Below, piece after piece: positions 1-8,856 of a stretch of DNA of 64,000 nt. A program made the position numbers and the translations under genes. Numbering within the stretch: the first letter of the stretch is position 1; each line of letters begins with the position of its first letter. The notes under the pieces were generated by a model. The model searched no databases. It worked only from the letters and a program-made list of their open reading frames with translations, and was not told where the DNA came from. The stretch comes from Verrucomicrobiales bacterium (GTDB lineage: Bacteria; Verrucomicrobiota; Verrucomicrobiia; Verrucomicrobiales; DEV007): NCBI GenBank assembly GCA_012960505.1, contig DUBC01000020.1:1-64000 (forward strand), written 5' to 3'.

Positions 1-328
1 CATCAGCGACCTGTTCGTATGCATCCTTCATCCAATCATCCTCTTGTGGCTGCGGCAATTGACCAATGACCTCTTCTTCAGTAGCAGGAGGGCTCATTCC
101 AACCACTTTGACTGGGCCTGTTGGTTCCTCTGCTTGGGGTTCCTCTGCTTGAGGTTCCTCTGCTTGAGGTTCCTCTGCCTCATCAATTGGTGCCACCAAT
201 TGAGGTTTTGGCGAGGAAGATTCTGCTTCTTGATCCGATGGCGGAACCAATAAACGGTTCTGCGATTTATTTCCTTCAGATTCCGGAACTATTAGTTTCG
301 GGCGATTAGACTCTTCCTCTTCTGGCAT
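1..328 (-). CDS. Pro/Glu-rich acidic protein, N-terminal part (cut by window edge)
   Basis: An open frame begins at the ATG at 328 and runs off the left edge, giving about 109 visible residues. The translation is hydrophilic and acidic, starting MPEEEESNRPKLIVP. It carries three consecutive copies of a five-residue AEEPQ unit (the third followed by AEEPT), encoded by 15-bp repeats around 124-180. There is no signal peptide or membrane segment in the visible part. The region ends with an acidic, Gln/Pro-containing stretch and then DDWMKDAYEQVAD. I do not recognise the family. Low-complexity acidic N-termini like this often precede a membrane segment in PVC proteins, but that is inference. It lies 86 bp downstream of the GH75-like gene on the same strand and could be in the same transcript. 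It is coding rather than chance because the frame is open throughout and the repeat keeps phase. Confidence 0.6.
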   Translation of the reverse strand, partial: MPEEEESNRPKLIVPESEGNKSQNRLLVPPSDQEAESSSPKPQLVAPIDEAEEPQAEEPQAEEPQAEEPTGPVKVVGMSPPATEEEVIGQLPQPQEDDWMKDAYEQVAD

Positions 329-414
329 GATCTCGTGATTGTTTTATGATTTGTAAGTTACTTATAGTCTTGTCTCACTAGTTCTTACAAATGATTTATA
401 AAAATTTGATCCTT

Positions 415-1695
415 TTACTGCTTTTTTTTATTAAAGTAATTAGGCCACCGAAAAAGCTTAACTCCATCACCAAGACCTCCCACCTCCCCTAAAAGCGACT
501 GAACTTTATCAAACCACTTGTCCATATCCGGCGCAGAAGGTGAGTCTGCACTTTGGGGGAAAATTAAGTATGAGACTTTCAAGTCACTTACTGGGCGCTT
601 GTAAGAAGTTGCATTAGGATTTAATTCTTTAGCTACCCTCAAAGACGCTTCACCCAATTTCCATGTTGGACCAGTGTCTCCAATAATTACTGGTAGAATT
701 CTACCTTCAAAAATTATTGCGGCGTAATCACCAACAGAAGGTGCAAATTTATTTTGATTCGTATACAATCTCATCCAAGAAGGGATGACAATAAATGGAT
801 CAGCACGAGCAATTAAAAAACTTCGTGCTTTCATATCAGCAATTTCACGCTTCAGAGTTTCAATGTTTTGCTTTGATACTTTTACTTTCGAAGAACTTAA
901 CTTGCCTTGCTCAAGTTTGTTAACCTCTTCACTCAGTTTCTTTTCCCATCGCTTAAGCAATGGATTTGGCTTGTCTGTTTGCTTTTTCCAACCATAACTA
1001 GTGAAAGGCTGGTAATTGGTAGACTCTGCTATGTATTGATCATATTCCGGCATCCGGTCCCCATCTGATCCGTCCGAAACAACATCCATATCACTCTGAA
1101 TAAATAAAACCTTCCTCTTAGTTTTTGGGTGAACTAATTCAAGTATCGTCTCACAGTCGTAGAAATTATGCCTATCAGGCACTGCATTTAATCGAGTCAA
1201 AAACTGTTGTAATCTTTTGGCCTTCAAATCATACAGTTTGTGGTAAAAACCAGAAACTTTTCCCATTTTGATCATGTCATCAAACTCAGGAACAATTTTG
1301 CTCAATTTTTGATTAATAGAAAAGATCTCTTGCGTATCTTTAACCGGCAACGGAACCCGCAAATTAACATTGAAATCAAAAGTATAACTTTTTCTGTCTG
1401 CCCTCTCTTCAGATGCGGATGCGCCTTGGGTAACATTCATTAAAGAATTTGAATCAATTCCGTTCCATAGTCGAGCCGTATCAATACTCTTATAATTAAC
1501 AAATTTACTCGGAAGAGGTTCTCTTACCAAAACTTTTTTAACTGCCTCTTTGTCGCGATAAATTACTCCTGAATTCTTATCGTTAGAATCAGATTTACCA
1601 TTCGCCGCAGAAAAATAAAACCAACAGCCTAATGCAACAAAAATTAACGAAGCTGATCCAAAGCCAATTAAATATATTCGCAGCGAACGCCTCAT
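415..1695 (-). CDS. Membrane-anchored GH75 chitosanase-like protein
   Basis: The 426-residue protein has one N-terminal membrane segment (residues about 8-29), then a linker and an extracytoplasmic domain. The C-terminal half resembles glycoside hydrolase family 75, the fungal-type endo-chitosanases. It has an SDMDVVSDG segment (201-209) like the family's MDIDCDG, then PFIVIPSW (300-307), then IIGDTG (337-342) followed by LGEAS (347-351). In characterised GH75 enzymes the Asp of GDT and the Glu of GEAS are the catalytic pair; here these would be D340 and E349, both kept. The family hydrolyses beta-1,4-glucosamine linkages in chitosan. A charged helical insertion (about 245-290) separates the two halves and is unusual. 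Upstream on the same strand are a LysM lipoprotein and a CE4 deacetylase, which supports a role in amino-sugar polymers. The substrate is inferred only; it could also act on deacetylated peptidoglycan. Confidence 0.65.
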   Translation of the reverse strand: MRRSLRIYLIGFGSASLIFVALGCWFYFSAANGKSDSNDKNSGVIYRDKEAVKKVLVREPLPSKFVNYKSIDTARLWNGIDSNSLMNVTQGASASEERADRKSYTFDFNVNLRVPLPVKDTQEIFSINQKLSKIVPEFDDMIKMGKVSGFYHKLYDLKAKRLQQFLTRLNAVPDRHNFYDCETILELVHPKTKRKVLFIQSDMDVVSDGSDGDRMPEYDQYIAESTNYQPFTSYGWKKQTDKPNPLLKRWEKKLSEEVNKLEQGKLSSSKVKVSKQNIETLKREIADMKARSFLIARADPFIVIPSWMRLYTNQNKFAPSVGDYAAIIFEGRILPVIIGDTGPTWKLGEASLRVAKELNPNATSYKRPVSDLKVSYLIFPQSADSPSAPDMDKWFDKVQSLLGEVGGLGDGVKLFRWPNYFNKKKQ

Positions 1696-1823
1696 ATGCT
1701 TCCTAGATTTAATAAATGGAAAGCTAGGAGCTATTTACATCTTTAATGATTAATAATTTAATCATTAATTTATCTTTTACCGTTTAAACAAACATTTTAA
1801 ACAATCCATTATCATCAATGGAA

Positions 1824-2360
1824 CTATGGCTTCTCTGGGATAGGTAAGATGAAATCATCTTCAACTTCTGGAATCGGAAGCAGTTCAGGCACTTCCTTTT
1901 CTTTAGTTTTTACTTCTTTCCCATCACCACTCGACAAGCCTTCAAGGGCTTTCGCTCCAACTTCCTTTGGCTTCTCTTCTATAACAATTTCCTTAGGGAC
2001 CGGCTCTGTTAAAATTAACCCTGCAACAAATGGCACTTTGATAACTTGACCTTCTCTAATCAAATCACCACTAATCCCATTTAATTGTCTCAAAATTGAA
2101 ATCGAAGTCTTTCGATCTCTCGAAATCTTCCAAAGGCTATCACCTTTTCTTATTGCATAGTCCTCTGTCTTTATTGATTCAATTTCTTTACTCGTTTTGT
2201 CTTCCGCATCGGGATAATCCGCAAAATCCACATTCAATGGATGAACTTCCCCTCCCTTCACACCAATTGATGGCAATAAAGAAATTGGAGTCCGCTCTCC
2301 GATGCCACACCCAGCTATTAAAAGGACAAGGATCCCTATATTAATCTGATAGAACTTCAT
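1824..2360 (-). CDS. LysM-domain lipoprotein
   Basis: I start this gene at the ATG at 2360. The frame is open further upstream, but the extension lies inside the deacetylase gene. From this start the protein has 178 residues and a clear lipoprotein signal: a hydrophobic stretch, then LIAGC with Cys18 as the lipidation site. A single LysM domain spans about residues 68-110 (YAIRKGDSLWKISRDRK followed by LIREGQVIKVP). LysM binds N-acetylglucosamine-containing glycans such as peptidoglycan or chitin. The rest is a Glu/Lys/Pro-rich tail without catalytic motifs. It lies between a CE4 deacetylase and a GH75-like chitosanase on the same strand, so it may tether or target these activities in the periplasm or at the cell surface. 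That partnership is inference from position. Confidence 0.75.
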   Translation of the reverse strand: MKFYQINIGILVLLIAGCGIGERTPISLLPSIGVKGGEVHPLNVDFADYPDAEDKTSKEIESIKTEDYAIRKGDSLWKISRDRKTSISILRQLNGISGDLIREGQVIKVPFVAGLILTEPVPKEIVIEEKPKEVGAKALEGLSSGDGKEVKTKEKEVPELLPIPEVEDDFILPIPEKP

Positions 2361-2439
2361 CGATTTCTTTCTTTGCCTAGTTTTCATTAATACATTTTGA
2401 GCCGTCTTAAACAAAATAACAATAAATAAGAGATCAATT

Positions 2440-3741
2440 TTAAGTTTTGGATGAACTTTCATCATTCGATGCATTAAACCTTTCTGATCTTTCGGCTTTG
2501 ACTCTTTGTTTATAATCCGGCAAATAAAAAACATTACGATTAACCAAAAAAGACCATGCCGCAAAATGGCGTTTTTTGTCACCTGCCTCACTAAATGATA
2601 AATTTACCATGTATTTAGCAGCGCGTAATTTACTTTTAACTGCCCAGGAAATAATTCCGCTATCTTTATCATAAGCAACTGGAACGTCTCCGAAACCACT
2701 AACTTTCATCCTAATTGAATCTGGTTCAATCTCTTCATACACAGAGACATCTGCAAGTATCTTTGGCAGTCTGTCTATAATCTCATTTCCATTCTCCGGC
2801 CAAACTTTGATCTGACTTGAATTACTCGCCGCTTTGTCACTGCTCCTTATTATATTCTGCGCTCCGACCAATCCCCCTTTCCCTCTAAAACTAGTTCCTG
2901 CCTTCCAATTGATATCATTGTTTCCGTGAATTATGTAACGAGGCAATTCATAAAGGGGCGTCTCATAGCCAGACTTCGCTCCATTCACAGTCACCGCTGA
3001 TGAGTAACCTGCATCGGCAATTTTTTTTACTAAGCTCTCATTATATTCTCCGTAGGGGTAAGCGAAACTACTAACAGTTACACCGAATTTTTTTTCTAAT
3101 GATTCCTTAGAGCCTTTGATTTCTTTAGCTAACCAATCTTCATAATCACTTTCATTCCGAAACTTCCTTTTAGCCCTCACTAAAAAATCATGTGATACAC
3201 TATGGCTACCCAACTCACCGCCTCCTTCGATTAACGCCCTCACCTCTTCATCGTTCAGAGTCCTTCCACTTCCTCCCAAAAAATTTGTATACAGATAAAA
3301 TGTAAAAGGATACTTAAATTCTTTAAGTATAGGCAAAGCCACATCTGCAAGATCATCATACCCATCGTCTATAGTAATAACGACGCAATTCTCAGGAATC
3401 TCTTTTGTTCCATCTCTCCATTTCATATAATCACTAAAGGAAATTACAGGAATCCCTGCATCTTTAAGGACCTGCATTTGAGATCTGAATTTTGTTGCCC
3501 TTATCCTCATTTCTCCAGGATTACCTCGCGTAATGATCTGATGATAACCTAAAAAAGTAACTCGAGAGCTTTTATCAATTATGGGCTCTGGAACCTCTTT
3601 TGGGAGCTGCATAGGTTCTGGACTCATGTCCAACTCCTCAAGTTCTTCAGCAATTTCTAATTTAATTGTATTTGTAGCTTTTGGCCGATCACAAGCCACA
3701 CATAGCAGAAAGCTAAAGATAAAAATGACGATGAAATTCAA
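2440..3741 (-). CDS. CE4 polysaccharide deacetylase lipoprotein
   Basis: A 433-residue lipoprotein: MNFIVIFIFSFLLCVAC forms a type II signal with Cys17 as the likely lipidation site. A NodB-homology (carbohydrate esterase 4) domain follows. Motif 1 is TIDDGYDD (123-130) with D125 as the expected catalytic base and D126 as a metal ligand. Motif 2 is SHSVSH (179-184), whose histidines complete the metal site. Motif 3 is FAYPYGEYNE further on. CE4 enzymes remove acetyl groups from N-acetylglucosamine in chitin, peptidoglycan or poly-GlcNAc. The C-terminal 120 residues form an extra, probably beta-rich domain of unknown role. It is the first gene of a minus-strand run with the LysM and GH75-like genes. 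A deacetylase and a chitosanase together would fit chitin use by the deacetylation route, or envelope glycan remodelling. Confidence 0.85.
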   Translation of the reverse strand: MNFIVIFIFSFLLCVACDRPKATNTIKLEIAEELEELDMSPEPMQLPKEVPEPIIDKSSRVTFLGYHQIITRGNPGEMRIRATKFRSQMQVLKDAGIPVISFSDYMKWRDGTKEIPENCVVITIDDGYDDLADVALPILKEFKYPFTFYLYTNFLGGSGRTLNDEEVRALIEGGGELGSHSVSHDFLVRAKRKFRNESDYEDWLAKEIKGSKESLEKKFGVTVSSFAYPYGEYNESLVKKIADAGYSSAVTVNGAKSGYETPLYELPRYIIHGNNDINWKAGTSFRGKGGLVGAQNIIRSSDKAASNSSQIKVWPENGNEIIDRLPKILADVSVYEEIEPDSIRMKVSGFGDVPVAYDKDSGIISWAVKSKLRAAKYMVNLSFSEAGDKKRHFAAWSFLVNRNVFYLPDYKQRVKAERSERFNASNDESSSKT

Positions 3742-4019
3742 TTTGGTTCCTTTAATTTTTATATCTCTTTCTGCAACTCATTCTATACCATTAAACTATG
3801 TCTAATATTAAAACCTAAGTTTTATCAACTATCTAACTTACTTAATAAAAAAATAAGCTCCTAAGAAAAATCAATCGACATTATACACACAATATGTTGA
3901 GCTCTAAAGACAATATAATAACCATATATTGTGAATTTTCGTCTTTTAAGCTGTTCAAACACAAAGCTTACCAATAAAATCCACAAATCTTAACAATTTA
4001 ATTTATTCTATTAAAAAAT
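3742..4019. other. Divergent intergenic region between deacetylase and smc
   Basis: A 278-bp very AT-rich stretch separates two divergent genes and must hold promoters for both. No reading frame of note is present. I see only a weak inverted repeat of CAATATA and TATATTG at about 3911-3931, and no strong operator or Shine-Dalgarno sequence ahead of smc. Confidence 0.4.
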
Positions 4020-7000
4020 ATGCGCTTAAAGTCGCTAAAACTTCACGGTTTTAAATCATTTGCCAATCGCACTGAATTTGAATTTCATCCTGGAGTAACA
4101 GGTGTTGTTGGACCAAATGGTTGCGGTAAATCAAATGTGGTTGATGCCATTCGTTGGGTATTAGGAGAAACATCGGCAAAAGCCCTTCGCGGTGGAGAAA
4201 TGGCCGATGTCATTTTCAATGGAACGGATAAAAGGAAACCAGTGGGAATGGCCGAAGTCACACTAACTCTATCTGACTGCGAAGACACTTTAGGCCTCGA
4301 ATTTAATGAAGTGGCTTTAACTCGTCGAGTTTTCAGAGATGGCAAATCTGAGTATCGGCTAAACGGGAATATTTGTCGGTTAAAAGACATTCATGAATTA
4401 CTCATGGATACAGGAATTGGCCGCACTGCATATTCCATAATGGAACAAGGCAAAATCGATCTCTTGCTAAGCTCTCGGCCCGAGGATCGAAGGACTGTTT
4501 TCGAAGAAGCCGCAGGTATTACAAAATTCAAATCTCAAAAAAAAGAGGCTCTTCGGAAATTAGATTACACTGAAGCCAACTTACTTAGAGTAACTGACAT
4601 TATTGAAGAAGTTAAGAGACAAATAAATTCTCTCAACCGTCAAGCAAGCAAAGCTAGAAGATATCAAGAGCTATTGGTTGACGTGAAAACACTAGACACT
4701 CATTTCAGTCATCGAAAGTTCGAAGAATTTGATGCGGAAAGAAGTGAACTGAGCACTTCCATACAATCTCTATCAGGCGAAATTACTGAATTTCAGAACT
4801 CAATCAGTGAAAAAGAACAAGCTATTATTAACGCTAGAAATTCACTATCCTCACTAGAAGGAGACATATCTAAAAGGAGAGAACAACTAATAGACAATCA
4901 AAATAAAATTAACTCTTCAAAAAGCAGAATCGAATTCAACAATGAGAGACAAACGGAATTAAATAATTTAATCACCCAGAACTCAGAAGACATTTCGAAG
5001 ACACAAGAAACGCTAAGCAAAGAGAAGACCGATTTAGATTCCACCTCTGAATCTCTACTAAGAATCACAGAAAACTTAGATCATCAAAAACAACAATTAA
5101 GAGACCACGAAAAGAAAACTGCAGAGTTACGAGAAAAAAGGTCCAGTCTCGAATTAAACCTTCAAGAAATATCAGAATCCAAAGCAAATAAATTAGCTCA
5201 ACATGCCAAGGTTAAAGCTGAATCAGGCTCTTTTTCCAGCATGTCTGAAACTGACAATGAAAGAATAAATCAGATTGTCGGCCAAATCACAGGAATCAGC
5301 AAGGAGTACACAGAAAGACAAACGGAATTCTTTGGAGTCAATGAGGAAATGAGTATTGCCTCTGAATCACTTCAAGATTTAGAAACTAAACTATCTCTAG
5401 CTGAAAAAGAATTTCAAAACGCAATCAATCAGAAAGAAATTCTGAATGAAAATCTATCACAATTTCATCGAGAATTGGCTAAAAAAGAATCTCGACTACA
5501 GGTTTTAAAGGCTCTCCTAGTAGATGGCGAGGGTCTAGGAAAGGGAACCCAAGCAGTCCTTGATAATCTTAAAACTAATACACAAAACCAATTCAAAGCT
5601 TATGGGCTACTCAGCTCTTTCATTGAAGTGGAATCCGATTATATTCCGGCTATAGAGGCTGCCCTCGGATCTCATTTGCAATCAATTCTAGTTTCTGATG
5701 AAGAAATTGCAGAAAACGCAATCGAAATCCTCTCAAAAAATCGATTAGGTCGAGCAAGTATTGTTCCAGAAAATTTCGTTGCTCCTCCCTCCGCCCGTCA
5801 ATTGATGACATTACCTACAGGTGTAGAAGCCTGGGCCATCGACAAAGTACGATCCACCGAAACTGTCAGCTCATTAATTGAGCAATTACTAGAAAATACA
5901 TTTATTGTTAAGGACATCAAAACCGCAATAGCTTTAAGGAAAGATTTCCCATCATATAGCTTTGCTACACTTGACGGAAACATCATCAACTCCAATGGAT
6001 TCATAACAGGTGGAGCAGGCGAATCGGGTGAGGCTAGCTCTTTGCTGGCTAGACTGAATGAAATAAAGGAACTCGAAACAGAAACCTCTACTCTAAATGA
6101 CAATTTAGGCGAGCATCAAATGAAGTTTCAAGAAATTGAAATCCTCGTCAATACTTCATCAAAGAAAGTAGATACATGCAGAAGCCAATTGCAAACAGCC
6201 ACAATTACACACTCAACTCTCGAAGGCAAAAAATCACTTCTTGAACGTGAGCACGAAGGCTTGGAATCCAAACTCCTTAATATGCAACAGGAGCAAAATG
6301 GACTGTTAAGGAGACAAGAAAATGCTGAAACAAAACTTCAAAGCCTCAAAGATAACGAGCAAGATTTAAACTCATCGATAGAGTCAATAAATCTTCGAAT
6401 ATCAGAAATCGAATCTTCAGCCGAAGAAGCAAAAAGGCAGGAAACTGACTCTATAGAATTGCTTTCAGAATTAAGAACGGCAATGGCAGTTGAAGAAAAG
6501 GCACAACAATCACTTCAAGAGCAAAAGGCACCCATTACGGAAAGAATGTCCGGATTAGAATCCGCTATATCGCGCCGAGCATCCGAAGTCACTAGCTATA
6601 AAGAACGCATCGAACAGTCAAAGGCTGAAAACCTTTCATTTATTAATCAAATAAGTTCACTCAATCAGCAATTACAAAACCTAGACACGGCACTAGAAGA
6701 AGTCACAAATCAACGAGAAAACAGAGCAGAAAACGTTAGCAATGCAGAAAATGAACTTCGTGACACTCGACGACAAATTGCCAAATTGACTGAACAAAAA
6801 GGCAAAGAAGAAGTTAAAAAGACACAAATAGACCTTAGGATCGAAAGCCTCTGCAGTACAATTCGACAAAGGTACAACATCGACCTCGATCATTTTAGCC
6901 CTGACAGTCATACGCTACTTTGCGCCATTGAAGATCAAAAAAAATCCCGCTCACTCAGAGAAAAACGGCGAGCGGATAGAGAAGCGAAGCTTGGATCTGA

Positions 7001-7781
7001 TGTCGATGCGGATCAAGAAAACGATCAGAACATAGATGAACAAGAAAATTCCAACACCCAATCCATCCCACAAATACCTGGTGAAGATCAACCCGATTGG
7101 GATTTTGTCGAGTCTGTCATTGATGAACTTAAACAAAAACTTGATTCAATGGGACCAGTTAACATTGAAGCCATCGAAGAATTCGAATCACTACAAGAAC
7201 GCTACGACTTTCTCAATAAAGAACACAACGACTTAACCTCTTCAAAAGAAAGTCTTCACAAGGTAATAAACAAGATTAATCGCGAAACAAAAACTCGATT
7301 TGCAGATATATTTGAAGAGATTAGAAAAAACTTCAACAATGTCTTTAAAGAACTATTTGGAGAATCAGCGAGAGCAAACCTAATCATGCTCGATGAAAGC
7401 GATCCCCTAGAGAGTGGAATAGATATTATAGCTAAGCCACCAGGAAAAAAACCTCAATCCATAACATTACTGTCGGGTGGAGAAAGAGCTTTGACAGCAG
7501 TCGCAATACTCTTTTCAATTTATATGGTTAAACCAAGTCCTTTCTGTGTTTTGGATGAGCTTGACGCACCACTTGACGAATCCAACATCGGGAGATTCCT
7601 CAAACTCTTAGACAAGTTTACTAAAGAGAGCCAATTTGTTATAGTCACACACAACAAACGAACAATGAGCCGCTGTGAAGTTATGTACGGAGTCACACAA
7701 GAAGAATTCGGAATAAGTCAGCTCATTGGAATGAAATTCACTACTAACGCTGAGATTGAAACAAGCCAACCAACCACCTAA
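4020..7781 (+). CDS. smc: Chromosome segregation protein SMC
   Basis: A 1253-residue SMC ATPase. The N-terminal head has the Walker A motif GPNGCGKSN (31-39). Long coiled coils flank a hinge at about 500-680, recognised from the GLGKGTQAVL start and the NSNGFITGGAGE end. The C-terminal head has the signature LLSGGERALTA (1150-1160) and Walker B FCVLDELDAPLD (1175-1186). SMC forms the bacterial condensin with ScpA and ScpB and compacts and separates chromosomes; neither partner is in this window. An acidic Asp/Glu/Gln/Asn-rich insertion of about 35 residues (roughly 990-1025) sits in the descending coiled coil close to the C-terminal head, which is unusual for the family. The ATG at 4020 is used, as MRLKSLKLHGFKSF is the canonical SMC start. 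The pdh genes follow after 49 bp. Confidence 0.97.
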   Translation: MRLKSLKLHGFKSFANRTEFEFHPGVTGVVGPNGCGKSNVVDAIRWVLGETSAKALRGGEMADVIFNGTDKRKPVGMAEVTLTLSDCEDTLGLEFNEVALTRRVFRDGKSEYRLNGNICRLKDIHELLMDTGIGRTAYSIMEQGKIDLLLSSRPEDRRTVFEEAAGITKFKSQKKEALRKLDYTEANLLRVTDIIEEVKRQINSLNRQASKARRYQELLVDVKTLDTHFSHRKFEEFDAERSELSTSIQSLSGEITEFQNSISEKEQAIINARNSLSSLEGDISKRREQLIDNQNKINSSKSRIEFNNERQTELNNLITQNSEDISKTQETLSKEKTDLDSTSESLLRITENLDHQKQQLRDHEKKTAELREKRSSLELNLQEISESKANKLAQHAKVKAESGSFSSMSETDNERINQIVGQITGISKEYTERQTEFFGVNEEMSIASESLQDLETKLSLAEKEFQNAINQKEILNENLSQFHRELAKKESRLQVLKALLVDGEGLGKGTQAVLDNLKTNTQNQFKAYGLLSSFIEVESDYIPAIEAALGSHLQSILVSDEEIAENAIEILSKNRLGRASIVPENFVAPPSARQLMTLPTGVEAWAIDKVRSTETVSSLIEQLLENTFIVKDIKTAIALRKDFPSYSFATLDGNIINSNGFITGGAGESGEASSLLARLNEIKELETETSTLNDNLGEHQMKFQEIEILVNTSSKKVDTCRSQLQTATITHSTLEGKKSLLEREHEGLESKLLNMQQEQNGLLRRQENAETKLQSLKDNEQDLNSSIESINLRISEIESSAEEAKRQETDSIELLSELRTAMAVEEKAQQSLQEQKAPITERMSGLESAISRRASEVTSYKERIEQSKAENLSFINQISSLNQQLQNLDTALEEVTNQRENRAENVSNAENELRDTRRQIAKLTEQKGKEEVKKTQIDLRIESLCSTIRQRYNIDLDHFSPDSHTLLCAIEDQKKSRSLREKRRADREAKLGSDVDADQENDQNIDEQENSNTQSIPQIPGEDQPDWDFVESVIDELKQKLDSMGPVNIEAIEEFESLQERYDFLNKEHNDLTSSKESLHKVINKINRETKTRFADIFEEIRKNFNNVFKELFGESARANLIMLDESDPLESGIDIIAKPPGKKPQSITLLSGGERALTAVAILFSIYMVKPSPFCVLDELDAPLDESNIGRFLKLLDKFTKESQFVIVTHNKRTMSRCEVMYGVTQEEFGISQLIGMKFTTNAEIETSQPTT

Positions 7782-7830
7782 ATCAGGATTGCCCAAATCC
7801 TTACAAAGGCTAGAATGCTAGAATTATTAT

Positions 7831-8850
7831 ATGGCAAACTCTGCCAACCAGAACCAAAAATTAAACGGAAAACTGTCAACTATAGCTGTTGATACTTACC
7901 GATGGATGGTCCTCGCAAGAACCTTCGAAGATAGGATTTCAAATATCTATCGGGCAGGAAAAATAGTAGGTGGAGTGTATGTAGGCAAAGGACAAGAAGC
8001 CTTTAGCGCATCTCTTGCCTCTCAGCTCATGAAAGGACAGGATATTTACTCTCCGCTCATAAGGGACATGGCCGGAAGAGCTGCATTTGGTGAGCCCCTA
8101 ATCGATGCAGCAAGAACATATTTAGGATCAGCTCAGGGACCATCAGTCGGACGTGATGGGAACGTTCATAGAGGAAACTCACAAGAAGGCATGCCCACAA
8201 TGATATCCCACCTAGGAGCAATGATCTCAGTTGTATGCGGAATGCTTTTTGCTCGACGCTTAAGAAAAAAACTTAATACCGTTGTTGGAGCTGCTTGCAT
8301 TGGAGACGGCGCAACATCAACCGGAGCTTTCCACGAAGCCTTGAATATGGCGGCTGTTGAAAAACTTCCATTAATTATATCTATTGCAAACAACCAATTT
8401 GCATACTCAACACCAACTGACAGACAATTTGCATGCAATGAACTAGTAGACAGAGCAGCCGGTTATGGTGTGAATGGAATAAATATCAACGGCACTGATC
8501 TAGTAGAATGCATTGAAGGATTTGAGAAAGTCATATCTCTAGCACGTGCTGGCGATGGACCTCAAATTGTTGTAGGAAATTTACTTCGCCTATCAGGTCA
8601 CGGCGAACACGATGACGCTCCTTATGTCTCAAATGAAATGCGGTCTTCAGACCTTGGTCAGGATTGCCTCCTTAAAGCTAAGAATAAAATCATTGAAGAA
8701 AGTTGGTGCACTGAAAATGAATGCAATGAAATTCAAGAGCAAGCAACCGTTGAGGTAAATGCTGCAATAGCTCAAGCAGAATCAGAAAAGGGACCCAACC
8801 CATATTCTCATGACTGGAACGCATATTCCAGTCCGTCATTTCGCAAATAA
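7831..8850 (+). CDS. pdhA: Pyruvate dehydrogenase E1 component, alpha subunit
   Basis: This 339-residue protein is the alpha chain of a heterotetrameric thiamine-diphosphate 2-oxoacid dehydrogenase. The TPP/Mg motif begins GDGATSTG (158-165) and ends at NN (187-188). SHLGAMISVVCGMLFA (126-141) and NVHRGN (111-116) also match the family. With the E1beta chain it decarboxylates pyruvate and transfers the acetyl unit to the E2 lipoyl arm. The N-terminus is short and without a signal, as expected for a cytoplasmic enzyme. Six bases separate it from the next gene, so pdhA, pdhB and pdhC form a tight operon, with smc close upstream. A branched-chain 2-oxoacid or acetoin specificity cannot be excluded from sequence alone. 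The length and motifs fit pyruvate best. Confidence 0.9.
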   Translation: MANSANQNQKLNGKLSTIAVDTYRWMVLARTFEDRISNIYRAGKIVGGVYVGKGQEAFSASLASQLMKGQDIYSPLIRDMAGRAAFGEPLIDAARTYLGSAQGPSVGRDGNVHRGNSQEGMPTMISHLGAMISVVCGMLFARRLRKKLNTVVGAACIGDGATSTGAFHEALNMAAVEKLPLIISIANNQFAYSTPTDRQFACNELVDRAAGYGVNGININGTDLVECIEGFEKVISLARAGDGPQIVVGNLLRLSGHGEHDDAPYVSNEMRSSDLGQDCLLKAKNKIIEESWCTENECNEIQEQATVEVNAAIAQAESEKGPNPYSHDWNAYSSPSFRK

Positions 8851-8856
8851 GTAATC

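Noticed and set aside
44..309. Plus-strand open frames at the left edge rich in Leu, Phe and Cys
   Set aside because: They are the antisense of the Pro/Glu-rich minus-strand gene that runs off the edge, as shown by the in-phase AEEPQ repeat.
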